From Streptomyces asiaticus (GTDB taxonomy: Bacteria; Actinomycetota; Actinomycetes; Streptomycetales; Streptomycetaceae), in contig NZ_JAGSHX010000006.1 of assembly GCF_018138715.1 (NCBI RefSeq), positions 3,534,001 to 3,598,000 on the forward strand: a DNA stretch of 64,000 nt, given 5' to 3'. This document shows, piece after piece, positions 36,055-43,562 of this stretch; the stretch's first letter is position 1, and each line of letters starts with the position of its first letter. The notes beneath the pieces are model-generated. The model was not told the origin of the DNA. It saw only the letters and a list, made by a program, of their open reading frames with translations, and searched no databases. The translations under genes were made by a program, and so were the position numbers.

Positions 36055-37008
36055 CTAGTCCGCCTCAGGGCGCGGCAGCCATGCGCCCGGTGGGCGGTGG
36101 AGCCAGCCGGACGTGGTGGCGAGCGCGCGGGCCGCCGCGTGGAGGGCGTCCAGGCCGGGGTGGACGAGGCCCTTGCGCCACACGATGGAGACCGGTGAGA
36201 GCGGAACGGGCTCGGCGAGGGGCCGCAGCACCGCGCCGGGCAGATGGGTGAACACCTCGCTCGCCAGCACCGACCAGCGGCGCTTGGTCACCACCCGGAT
36301 GAACTCCTCGTCCCCGTCGATCTCCGGGAACGGCTCCGCCATCACGATCCCGCGCCCCGCGAAGAGCTGGGCGGCCAGGTCCGTCCACTCGGTGGTGGTG
36401 TCGTTGCCCGCCGCCGCGTACAGGGTCTCGCCCGCGAGCGCGGCCAGCGGGATCTCCTCGAGCCGGGCCAGCGGGTGGTCCTCGCGCAGCACCACCGCGA
36501 TGCGCTCATAGCGGATCAGCCGGTGGTCCAGCCGGGCGAGCACGGCGGGGTCGAGGCCGCGGGCCCGGCCGAAGGAGACGTCGAGGCGTCCGGCGAGGAG
36601 TTCGGCGGCGGCCCCGGCCAGCCCGCTGTGGAAGCGGGCCACCAGCTCGGTCTCGGGGCCGATGCGACGCCGCGCCTCCGCCAGCACCTGGTTTCCGGTG
36701 CTCACCGGGGCGCTCACGTCCACCAGCAGCGGACGGCGCCCGGCCCCGCTGAAGGCCGCCGCCAGATCGTCCTGGGCCCGGAGCACCCGCCGGGCGTGCG
36801 GCAGCAGCCGTTCACCCGCAACCGTGAGGGCGACCTGGCGGGTGGTACGGACGAACAGCTCCGCGCCCAACTCCCGCTCCAGGCGCCGGATGTCGCGGCT
36901 GAGGGCCTGCTGGGCGACGTAGAGGCGGGCGGCGGCGCGGGTGAAGTGCAGTTCGTCGGCGACGGTGGTGAAGGCGCGCAGCAGGCGCGGTTCGATGTCC
37001 CGGTTCAC
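36055..37008 (-). CDS. LysR-family transcriptional regulator (divergent from an MFS pump)
   Basis: 317 aa from GTG 37008 (GTG at 37014 is possible). The N-terminal HTH reads RLLRAFTTVADELHFTRAAARLYVAQQALSRDIRRLERELG, followed by a LysR substrate-binding domain (about 90-300). It is divergent from the MFS gene 120 bp away, the usual arrangement for a regulator and its target exporter. The intergenic region between them is the likely shared operator; the inducer is unknown. Confidence 0.9.
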   Translation of the reverse strand: MNRDIEPRLLRAFTTVADELHFTRAAARLYVAQQALSRDIRRLERELGAELFVRTTRQVALTVAGERLLPHARRVLRAQDDLAAAFSGAGRRPLLVDVSAPVSTGNQVLAEARRRIGPETELVARFHSGLAGAAAELLAGRLDVSFGRARGLDPAVLARLDHRLIRYERIAVVLREDHPLARLEEIPLAALAGETLYAAAGNDTTTEWTDLAAQLFAGRGIVMAEPFPEIDGDEEFIRVVTKRRWSVLASEVFTHLPGAVLRPLAEPVPLSPVSIVWRKGLVHPGLDALHAAARALATTSGWLHRPPGAWLPRPEAD

Positions 37009-37129
37009 CCGCACATGGTGACCGACGCACCCCGCGATCCTCACCCGGCCGGCATTGACAACACAGATGCGTGAATGGCTCCCGATCAGGTGTTGGACCG
37101 CCCCCGGCCGGGCCCGGGACCGTAGTGAC

Positions 37130-38428
37130 GTGATCCTCTTCCTCGCCTCCCGCCCCGTCGTCCCCCGCCCCTCCGGCCCCGCCCACCCCGGCACCGCCGC
37201 ACGGCGCCGCCGCCGGTCGCCACTCACCCCGTACCGCCGCCTCTTCGCCGCCCCCGGCGCGCTCGCCTTCACTCTCGCGGCCTTCGTCGGCCGGCTGCCG
37301 GGCTCGATGCTCGGCGTCTCCACGGTGCTCATGATCGCCACGGTCCGGGACTCGTACGCGCTCGCGGGCGCCGTCTCGGCGACCGGAGTCGCGGCGACGG
37401 CGGTCGCGGGGCCGCTGCTGGGTCGCCTGGTCGACCGGTACGGACAGGCCGGGGTCGCGGTCCCCGCCGTCCTCGTCTTCGTGGCGGGGGCGATCGCCAT
37501 GGTGCTCTGCGTCCGCCTCGGTGCCCCGGCCTGGACGCTGTTCTGCTGCGCGGTGGGCTCGTCCGGCGTGCCCAGCCTGGGCTCGATGACCCGCGCCCGC
37601 TGGGCCGCGCTGCACCGCGAGGACCCGGCGGCCCGGCACACCGCCGCCTCCTTCGAGCAGGTCGTCGACGAGGTCTGCTTCATGGCCGGGCCCGCGCTCG
37701 CCATGGTGCTGTGCACGGCGGTCCGCCCCGAGGCGGGGCTGGTCACGGCGGCGGCGCTGCTGCTCGTCGGCACCCTGCTGTTCGCCGCCCAGCGCCGCAC
37801 CGAACCGCCGCCGGATCCGCGCCCCGCCCGGGGCCGCGTCCTCCTCACCCCCGGTCTGCGGGTCGTCCTGATGACCTTCCTCGCGACCGGCGCCGTCTTC
37901 GGTTCGATGGAGGTGGCGACGGTCGCCGCGGTCGGCTCGTACGGGGGCTCCACGGCGAGCAGCGCCGTCCTCGCCCTCCAGGCCGCCGGGTCCTGCGCGG
38001 CCGGGCTGGCCTTCGGCGCGCTGCCACCGCGCGGTACGGCCGGAGGGCGCCTGGTGGCGGGCGTGGCCGCGATGGCCGTGGCCGTCCTCCCCCTCCTGAC
38101 CGCCCGCGGCCTCGCCACTCTCGCCCCGCTGCTCTTCCTGGCGGGCATGGCCACGGCCCCCACGATGATCACGGGTATGACCCTTGTCCACCGGCTGATC
38201 CCGGCCGCCCGCCTCAACGAGGGGATGACCACCGTCTACACCGGTCTGCTCATCGGCATCTCCACGGGCGCCGCGGCAGGCGGCTGGACGGTGGACCATC
38301 TGGGCGCCACCTCCGCCTACCTCACCCCGGCGGCCGCGGCCGCCCTCGCCTTCGCCATCGCCTGGGCGGGGCGGGACCGGCTGCGGCCCGGCTACGGTGC
38401 GGTGCCCGGTCCGAGCGGGCGGTCATGA
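37130..38428 (+). CDS. MFS transporter
   Basis: 432 aa from GTG 37130; the start is uncertain because no strong Shine-Dalgarno is visible. About twelve hydrophobic segments; motif-A-like GPLLGRLVDRYGQAGV lies between helices 2 and 3. The closest general type is the YbfB/AraJ-like drug or metabolite efflux group. It is divergent from a LysR gene and its end overlaps the next gene's end by 6 bp (convergent). Confidence 0.88.
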   Translation: MILFLASRPVVPRPSGPAHPGTAARRRRRSPLTPYRRLFAAPGALAFTLAAFVGRLPGSMLGVSTVLMIATVRDSYALAGAVSATGVAATAVAGPLLGRLVDRYGQAGVAVPAVLVFVAGAIAMVLCVRLGAPAWTLFCCAVGSSGVPSLGSMTRARWAALHREDPAARHTAASFEQVVDEVCFMAGPALAMVLCTAVRPEAGLVTAAALLLVGTLLFAAQRRTEPPPDPRPARGRVLLTPGLRVVLMTFLATGAVFGSMEVATVAAVGSYGGSTASSAVLALQAAGSCAAGLAFGALPPRGTAGGRLVAGVAAMAVAVLPLLTARGLATLAPLLFLAGMATAPTMITGMTLVHRLIPAARLNEGMTTVYTGLLIGISTGAAAGGWTVDHLGATSAYLTPAAAAALAFAIAWAGRDRLRPGYGAVPGPSGRS

Positions 38429-39274
38429 CGCATCGGCCTCCGCCAGAAAGGGCCTGAGCAGAGACAACAGGGGGCCGGGGCGTTCCTCGGGGAGGAAGTG
38501 GCCGCTGTCGTCGATCACGGCGCCGCGGGTCGCCGGGGCGACCTGGCCGAGGCTGTGGACGGGGGCCGGGCCGCCGGCCCGGCCGCAGCCGACGGCCAGG
38601 GTGGGCATCGGGAGCGGGGTGCGGGCGAGTTCGGTGAGGGCGGCGGTATCGGCGGGGGCGTTGCGGTAGTACGCGAAGCCGTTGGCCAGCCGGCCCGGGC
38701 GGGTGTAGCTGCGCAGATAGGTGTCGACATCGGCGGGGCGGATGGCCCCGGCCTCCAGGGCATGCCCGTAGAAGTGCTCCAGCAGGATCCGCTCCCGGCC
38801 CTCCGCCAGCCGCTCCGCGAGGCCGGGCACCGAGAAGAAGCCGAAGTGCCAGAGCCCGGCGCGGGCGATCAGTTCGCTCAGCCCGAAGCCGTGCAGTGGC
38901 ACGGCGAGCAGGGTGAAGCTGCGGACCGGGGCGGGGTGGGCGGCGGCCCACGCGTAGCCGATGGGGCCGCCCAGGTCGTGGCCGACGACATGGACCCGGT
39001 CCAGGCCCAGCTCGGCGCGCCAGGCGTCGAGCAGGTCGGCGGCGATCCGGACGCCGTGGCCGCGCGGGGAGGAGCCCGAGTCGCCCAGGCCCGGCAGGTC
39101 CACCGCGAACACCTCGTGGTGGCGGGCGAGTTCGGGGATCACCTTGCGCCAGGCGTACCAGGTCTGCGGCCAGCCGTGGAGCAGCACGACGGGGGTTCCC
39201 GGCCCCGCCGCCCGCACCCAGTGCAGCCGTACGCCTTCGATCGTCGTCTCGTGGTGTTCCAGCGTTTCGCTCAT
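38423..39274 (-). CDS. Alpha/beta hydrolase, epoxide-hydrolase/dehalogenase type
   Basis: 283 aa. The oxyanion motif HGWPQTWYAW, the nucleophile elbow VVGHDLGG with Asp as nucleophile (as in epoxide hydrolases and haloalkane dehalogenases), DLPGLGDSG, and a C-terminal DDSGHFLPEE with the catalytic His. It hydrolyses an epoxide or carbon-halogen bond; the substrate is unknown. It is divergent from a LysR gene; the 93-bp gap is AT-rich for this genome (TTTGATATATGAGACC, GATCAGATATAGG) and probably contains both promoters. Confidence 0.88.
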   Translation of the reverse strand: MSETLEHHETTIEGVRLHWVRAAGPGTPVVLLHGWPQTWYAWRKVIPELARHHEVFAVDLPGLGDSGSSPRGHGVRIAADLLDAWRAELGLDRVHVVGHDLGGPIGYAWAAAHPAPVRSFTLLAVPLHGFGLSELIARAGLWHFGFFSVPGLAERLAEGRERILLEHFYGHALEAGAIRPADVDTYLRSYTRPGRLANGFAYYRNAPADTAALTELARTPLPMPTLAVGCGRAGGPAPVHSLGQVAPATRGAVIDDSGHFLPEERPGPLLSLLRPFLAEADAS

Positions 39275-39367
39275 GCGGGCCAGTCGAACACCGGCGCGAC
39301 GATGCTTTCCTCTTTGATATATGAGACCTGAAGGGATTATTCGCGATCAGATATAGGCTTGGCTGTT

Positions 39368-40261
39368 ATGGAGCTGCGCCATCTCCGCTACGCGCTCGCC
39401 CTCTCCGAGCACGCCCACTTCGGCCGCGCCGCCGCCGCGCTGGGCATCCGGCAGCCCCCGCTGTCCCAGCAGATCAAGGCGCTGGAGACCGAGCTGGGCG
39501 TACGGCTCTTCGACCGCACCGGGCACGGGGTGCGGCCCACCGCCGCGGGTGAGGCGTTCCTGGCCCGGGCCCGGCAGGTGCTGGACCACCTCGACCTCGC
39601 CGTACGGGACGCGGCCGACGCCGGGCGGGGTGAGACCGGTTCGCTCGCCATCGGCTTCCTCGGCACCGCGCTGGCCGCCGTGCTGCCCGAGGTGCTCACC
39701 GCCTTCCGGACCCGTCGCCCGCAGGTCCGGCTGGAGCTGCGGGAACTCCCCAGCGCCCGGCAGATCGAGGCGCTGCTGGACGGCAGCCTGGACGCCGGGG
39801 TCGTCTGCGGCCCACCGCCCGCGGCCGCCCGGCGGCGGCTGACCAGCCTGCCGCTCGGCCGGGAGACCCTGGTGGCGGCGGTGCCGTCCGGCCACCCGCT
39901 GACCAGCGCCGCGGCCGTGCCCGTACGGGCGCTGGACAGCGAGCCGCTGATCCTCTCCTCGCGGCAGGCCGAGCCCGCCGCCGCCGATGTGGCGCTGGCC
40001 GTATGCCGCGCCGCCGGGGTCGAGCCGCGGGTCGCGCATGAGGCGCACAATCTGCACACCCTGCTGGGGCTGGTCGCCTGCGGGCTCGGCATCGGCATCG
40101 GACCGGCGGGGATGCGGCGCTTCCGGCATGTGGGGGTGACCCTGCTGCCGCTGGAACCGGCCGCCGCCGGGCTGGAGTTCCACCTGGCCCACCGCTTCGG
40201 CCCGGTCCCGAGCGTCCTGGGCGCCTTCCTCCGCACGGTGCGCCAGGTCCACAAGGGCTGA
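39368..40261 (+). CDS. LysR-family transcriptional regulator (divergent from the hydrolase)
   Basis: 297 aa from ATG 39368. The HTH reads MELRHLRYALALSEHAHFGRAAAALGIRQPPLSQQIKALETELG, then a substrate-binding domain with GFLGTALAAVLPEVLTAFR. It resembles the BenM/CatM-type subgroup (ELRHLRYF start). Most likely it controls the divergent epoxide-hydrolase-like gene; two ATAT-containing motifs in the gap are candidate sites. Confidence 0.9.
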   Translation: MELRHLRYALALSEHAHFGRAAAALGIRQPPLSQQIKALETELGVRLFDRTGHGVRPTAAGEAFLARARQVLDHLDLAVRDAADAGRGETGSLAIGFLGTALAAVLPEVLTAFRTRRPQVRLELRELPSARQIEALLDGSLDAGVVCGPPPAAARRRLTSLPLGRETLVAAVPSGHPLTSAAAVPVRALDSEPLILSSRQAEPAAADVALAVCRAAGVEPRVAHEAHNLHTLLGLVACGLGIGIGPAGMRRFRHVGVTLLPLEPAAAGLEFHLAHRFGPVPSVLGAFLRTVRQVHKG

Positions 40262-40291
40262 GGCCCACAGCGTTTCCGGGTGCGCCCGTTT

Positions 40292-40354
40292 TGTCAACGG
40301 CATTGACATATCTCTACCACCCCTCGTATACCTCTCCCCATCGAAGCGCTTCGA
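40292..40354 (+). promoter_or_regulatory. Promoter with LacI-type operator for the alpha-xylosidase operon
   Basis: -35 TTGACA (40303-40308), 18-bp spacer, -10 TATACC (40327-40332): one of the best consensus promoters in the window. The perfect 14-bp palindrome TCGAAGCGCTTCGA (40341-40354) lies on the expected start of transcription, a typical LacI/GalR repressor position. A second inverted repeat, TGTCAA-n5-TTGACA (40292-40308), overlaps the -35. No LacI gene is encoded nearby in the window. Confidence 0.75.
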
Positions 40355-40402
40355 CGAACGTTGCACATGCGCCCTTCCTTCCAACCCTCTCGGAGGCAGC
40401 GG

Positions 40403-41707
40403 ATGTTGACGGCACGGAAACGGACGAAACGAACGGTGGCCACCATCGCGGCCGCGCTCGCGGCATCCCTGGTCATCGCGGGTTGCGGGGACGGCGGGGA
40501 CGAGGCCGGGGACGGCAAGTCGCTCAAGCTGTGGCACTACGAGGCGCCCAACAGCGCCATGGGCATCGCCTGGAAGCAGGCGATCGAGGAGTTCAAGAAG
40601 AGCCATCCGGGCGTCACCGTGAAGGTCGAGGAGAAGGGCTTCGAACAGATCCAGAAGACCGCCTCGATGGTCCTCAACTCCGGTGACGCACCCGATCTGA
40701 TGGAGTACAACAAGGGCAACGCCACCACCGGGCTGCTCTCCAAGCAGGGCCTGCTCACCGACCTCACCCCCGAGGTCACCAAGCGCGGCTGGGACAAGCC
40801 GCTCAGCTCCGGCGTGCGCACCACCAGCCGCTATGACGCCCAGGGCGTGATGGGCTCCGGCAACTGGTACGGGATCCCCAACTACGCCGAGTACACGATG
40901 GTCTTCTACAACAAGACCCTCTTCACCAAGCACCACATCAAGGTCCCGACCACCTTCGACGAGTTCACCGCCGCCCTGAAGGCGTTCAAGAACAAGGGCG
41001 TCACCCCGCTGGCGAGCGCGGGCGCCGAATACCCCGCCCACCAGTACGTCTACCAGCTCGCCCTGTCCAAGGCCGACCGCTCCTGGGTGGACGCCTACGA
41101 GCAGTACCAGGGCAAGCCGGACTTCCACGACGCCGCCTGGACCTATGGCGCCACCACCTTCGCCGACTGGGTGAAGAAGGGCTATATCGCCAAGAGCTCG
41201 AGCGGCGCCAAGGCCGAGGACGCGGGCGCGGCCTTCATCGCGGGGAAGTATCCGATGTTCTTCTCCGGCAGCTGGTGGTTCGGCCGCTTCAAGTCCGAGA
41301 TGAAGGACGAGTGGGGCACCTTCCCCTTCCCCGGCTCCAAGCTCACCCTCGGCTCCGGCGGCAATCTCTGGGTCGTCCCCAAGGGCGCCAAGAACAAGGA
41401 GCTCGCCTACGACTTCATCGACATCACGATGAAGAAGGGCATCCAGAACACCCTCGGCAACAACGGCGGAGTGCCCGTGGCCGCCGATCCCTCGGCGATC
41501 ACCGACCCCAAGTCCAAGGCCCTGATCAAGGACTTCGCCACCTACGCCGACGGCGACGGCCTCGCCTTCTACCCCGACTGGCCGGTCCCCGGCTTCTACG
41601 ACGTCCTCGTCTCCGAGACCCAGAAGCTGATCACCGGCGGCGCCGGGCCCGACGCCTATCTGGACGCGCTGAAGAAGGCGTACGACGCGGGCGCGCCGAA
41701 GGGATGA
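40403..41707 (+). CDS. Extracellular sugar-binding lipoprotein
   Basis: 434 aa from ATG 40403 (GGAGG six bases upstream). A signal peptide with lipobox ASLVIAGC is followed by a family-1 solute-binding protein (LKLWHYEAPNSAMGIAWK, DLMEYNKGNAT, GSGNWYGIPNYAEYTMVFYN). It is the first gene of a four-gene operon with two permeases and an alpha-xylosidase, so the ligand is probably an alpha-xyloside or a xyloglucan-derived oligosaccharide (inference). It should be repressed through the palindrome just upstream. Confidence 0.92.
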   Translation: MLTARKRTKRTVATIAAALAASLVIAGCGDGGDEAGDGKSLKLWHYEAPNSAMGIAWKQAIEEFKKSHPGVTVKVEEKGFEQIQKTASMVLNSGDAPDLMEYNKGNATTGLLSKQGLLTDLTPEVTKRGWDKPLSSGVRTTSRYDAQGVMGSGNWYGIPNYAEYTMVFYNKTLFTKHHIKVPTTFDEFTAALKAFKNKGVTPLASAGAEYPAHQYVYQLALSKADRSWVDAYEQYQGKPDFHDAAWTYGATTFADWVKKGYIAKSSSGAKAEDAGAAFIAGKYPMFFSGSWWFGRFKSEMKDEWGTFPFPGSKLTLGSGGNLWVVPKGAKNKELAYDFIDITMKKGIQNTLGNNGGVPVAADPSAITDPKSKALIKDFATYADGDGLAFYPDWPVPGFYDVLVSETQKLITGGAGPDAYLDALKKAYDAGAPKG

Positions 41708-41714
41708 GCTCCCG

Positions 41715-42629
41715 ATGAGCTCCCACAGCAAGGCACCGCCGCTACGGCGCCGCGAGTATCCGTACGCCCTGTTCCTGCTCCCCGGCGCGCTGGCCTTCCT
41801 CGCCGTCATCGTCGTCCCGTTCCTGATGAACGCCGGGATCAGCCTCACCCACTGGCAGGGCGTGGGCAGCCCCAAGTGGGCCGGGCTCGCCAACTACCGC
41901 GATCTGCTGGACGACTCCGCCTTCTGGGAGTCCTTCCGGCACAGCCTGGCCATGGTGGTGGCGATGGCGGTGCTCCCCACCGCCCTCGGCCTGGTGCTCG
42001 CCGCCGCGCTCTTCGACTACATCGCCAAACACATCGGCACCCGCACCGCGAGCGTGCTGCGCGCCTGCTTCTATCTGCCGCAGGTGCTGCCGATCGCGGT
42101 GGCCGGAATCGTCTGGAGCTGGATCCTCGCCCCGGAGAACGGCGCGCTCAACGAGGCGCTGGGCACCGTCGGGCTCGGCTCGCTGCGCCAGGACTGGCTG
42201 GGCGACCCGGACTTCGCGCTCTACAGCGTGATGGCCGTGATGGTGTGGGTCCAGCTCGGCTTTCCGCTGGTGGTCTTCATGGCGGGGCTCCAGCGCGCCG
42301 ACCCGTCCCTGCACGAGGCGGCCGAGCTGGACGGGGCCTCGTGGTGGCGGCGGTTCTGGCATGTGACGCTGCCCCAGATCCGCCCGGAGATCTATGTCGT
42401 GCTGCTGTGGTGCACCATCGCGGCGCTCAAGGTCTTCGGCGCGGTGTATGTGCTCACCAAGGGCGGGCCGGGTGGGGCCACCAACGTCCCCTCGTACTTC
42501 TCCTTCCAGTCCTTCTTCGAGAAGACGCAGGTCGGGTACGGCTCCGCGGTCTCCACCGCCCTCACCGTGATCATCCTGGCGCTGGCCCTGGTGGCGTTGC
42601 GCCTGCAAACCCGGGCGGAGGACCGGTGA
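41715..42629 (+). CDS. Carbohydrate ABC transporter permease (MalF-type)
   Basis: 304 aa. Six membrane segments and the EAA loop (SLHEAAELDGASWWRRFWHV). It starts 7 bp after the binding-protein stop; the phrase GATGAGCTCCC is repeated around the junction. Its last codons contain GGAGGACCG, which acts as the Shine-Dalgarno for the next gene, whose GTG overlaps its TGA. Confidence 0.92.
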   Translation: MSSHSKAPPLRRREYPYALFLLPGALAFLAVIVVPFLMNAGISLTHWQGVGSPKWAGLANYRDLLDDSAFWESFRHSLAMVVAMAVLPTALGLVLAAALFDYIAKHIGTRTASVLRACFYLPQVLPIAVAGIVWSWILAPENGALNEALGTVGLGSLRQDWLGDPDFALYSVMAVMVWVQLGFPLVVFMAGLQRADPSLHEAAELDGASWWRRFWHVTLPQIRPEIYVVLLWCTIAALKVFGAVYVLTKGGPGGATNVPSYFSFQSFFEKTQVGYGSAVSTALTVIILALALVALRLQTRAEDR

Positions 42630-42730
42630 ACGCCGTCAAGGGCCCAGTGAACGCCGTCGGAGGACCGGTGAACGCCGTCGGAGGACCGGTGAACGCCGTC
42701 GGAGGACCGGTGAACGCCGTCAAGGGACAA
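42626..42730 (+). repeat. Five 21-bp repeats, each with a GTG start and Shine-Dalgarno
   Basis: Units start at 42626, 42647, 42668, 42689 and 42710. The typical unit is GTGAACGCCGTCGGAGGACC plus G. Every unit begins with an in-frame GTG. Those at 42626, 42668, 42689 and 42710 are preceded by GGAGG four bases before the GTG; the one at 42647 has the weaker AAGGG. The encoded peptide is VNAV(K/G)GP repeated. It appears to be amplification of the coupled stop/start junction. Confidence 0.95.
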
Positions 42731-43549
42731 CGCGCCCCGGCCCGCTTCCCGGTGCTGGCCGCGCTGATCGTGGCGGCCGCCCTCATGGTGCTGCCCTTCC
42801 TCGTGGTGGCCCTCAACGCGGTGAAATCGCCCGCCGACTACTCCGCGCACGGCCCGCTGAGCCTGCCCGAGGGGATCCACCTCGACGGCCTCAGGGACTT
42901 CTGGCAGCGAGTGGACTTCGGCCGGAAGCTGTTCAACTCCGCGCTGATCTCCGGCTCGGTGGCGGTGCTCGCCGCACTGCTGTCGGTGCTCAACGCGTAT
43001 GCGATCGGCATCGGGCGGGTCAGGGGCCGCCCCTGGGTGCTGGCCTTCTTCGTGCTGGCCAACATGCTGCCGCAGGAGGCCCTGGTCTACCCCGTCTACT
43101 ACCTGTCCAAGCAGGTGGGCCTGTACGACACCCGGCTGAGCGTGATCATCGTCTTCACCGTGATCCAGTCGGCCTTCGGCACCTATCTGCTCTCCTCCGT
43201 GCTCGGCGCCTTCCCCAGGGAGGTCATCGAGGCGGCCCGGATCGACGGTGCCACCAAGTGGCAGGTGCTGTGGCGGGTCGTGGTGCCGGTGAGCCGCCCC
43301 ACCATCGGGGTGCTGCTGGTCTTCTTCTTCATCTGGACCTGGAACGAGTTCCTGCTGCCCCTGGTGATGCTGATCTCCAACGACAACCAGACGGTCTCGG
43401 TGGCGCTCGGCGTCCTCCAGGGCCAGCGGCTGATGGACGCCACCATGACCAACGCGGCCGCCCTGCTGGGGGTGCTCCCCGCGTTCTGCTTCTTCCTGAT
43501 CTTCCAGCGGACCCTGACCCGTGGCATCGCCATGGGCGCGGTCAAATGA
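42626..43549 (+). CDS. Carbohydrate ABC transporter permease (MalG-type) with repeated start region
   Basis: 307 aa if started at the first GTG (42626, GTGA overlap with the upstream stop), or as short as 279 aa if started at the fifth. Residues 1-35 are five copies of VNAVxGP and precede the first membrane helix (FPVLAALIVAAALMVLPFLVV). Six helices and the EAA loop (EVIEAARIDGATKWQVLWRV) follow. This is the second membrane subunit of the putative alpha-xyloside importer. The exact N-terminus cannot be decided because several start sites look equally good. Confidence 0.9.
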   Translation: MNAVKGPVNAVGGPVNAVGGPVNAVGGPVNAVKGQRAPARFPVLAALIVAAALMVLPFLVVALNAVKSPADYSAHGPLSLPEGIHLDGLRDFWQRVDFGRKLFNSALISGSVAVLAALLSVLNAYAIGIGRVRGRPWVLAFFVLANMLPQEALVYPVYYLSKQVGLYDTRLSVIIVFTVIQSAFGTYLLSSVLGAFPREVIEAARIDGATKWQVLWRVVVPVSRPTIGVLLVFFFIWTWNEFLLPLVMLISNDNQTVSVALGVLQGQRLMDATMTNAAALLGVLPAFCFFLIFQRTLTRGIAMGAVK

Positions 43550-43562
43550 CGAGGAGGCCCGC

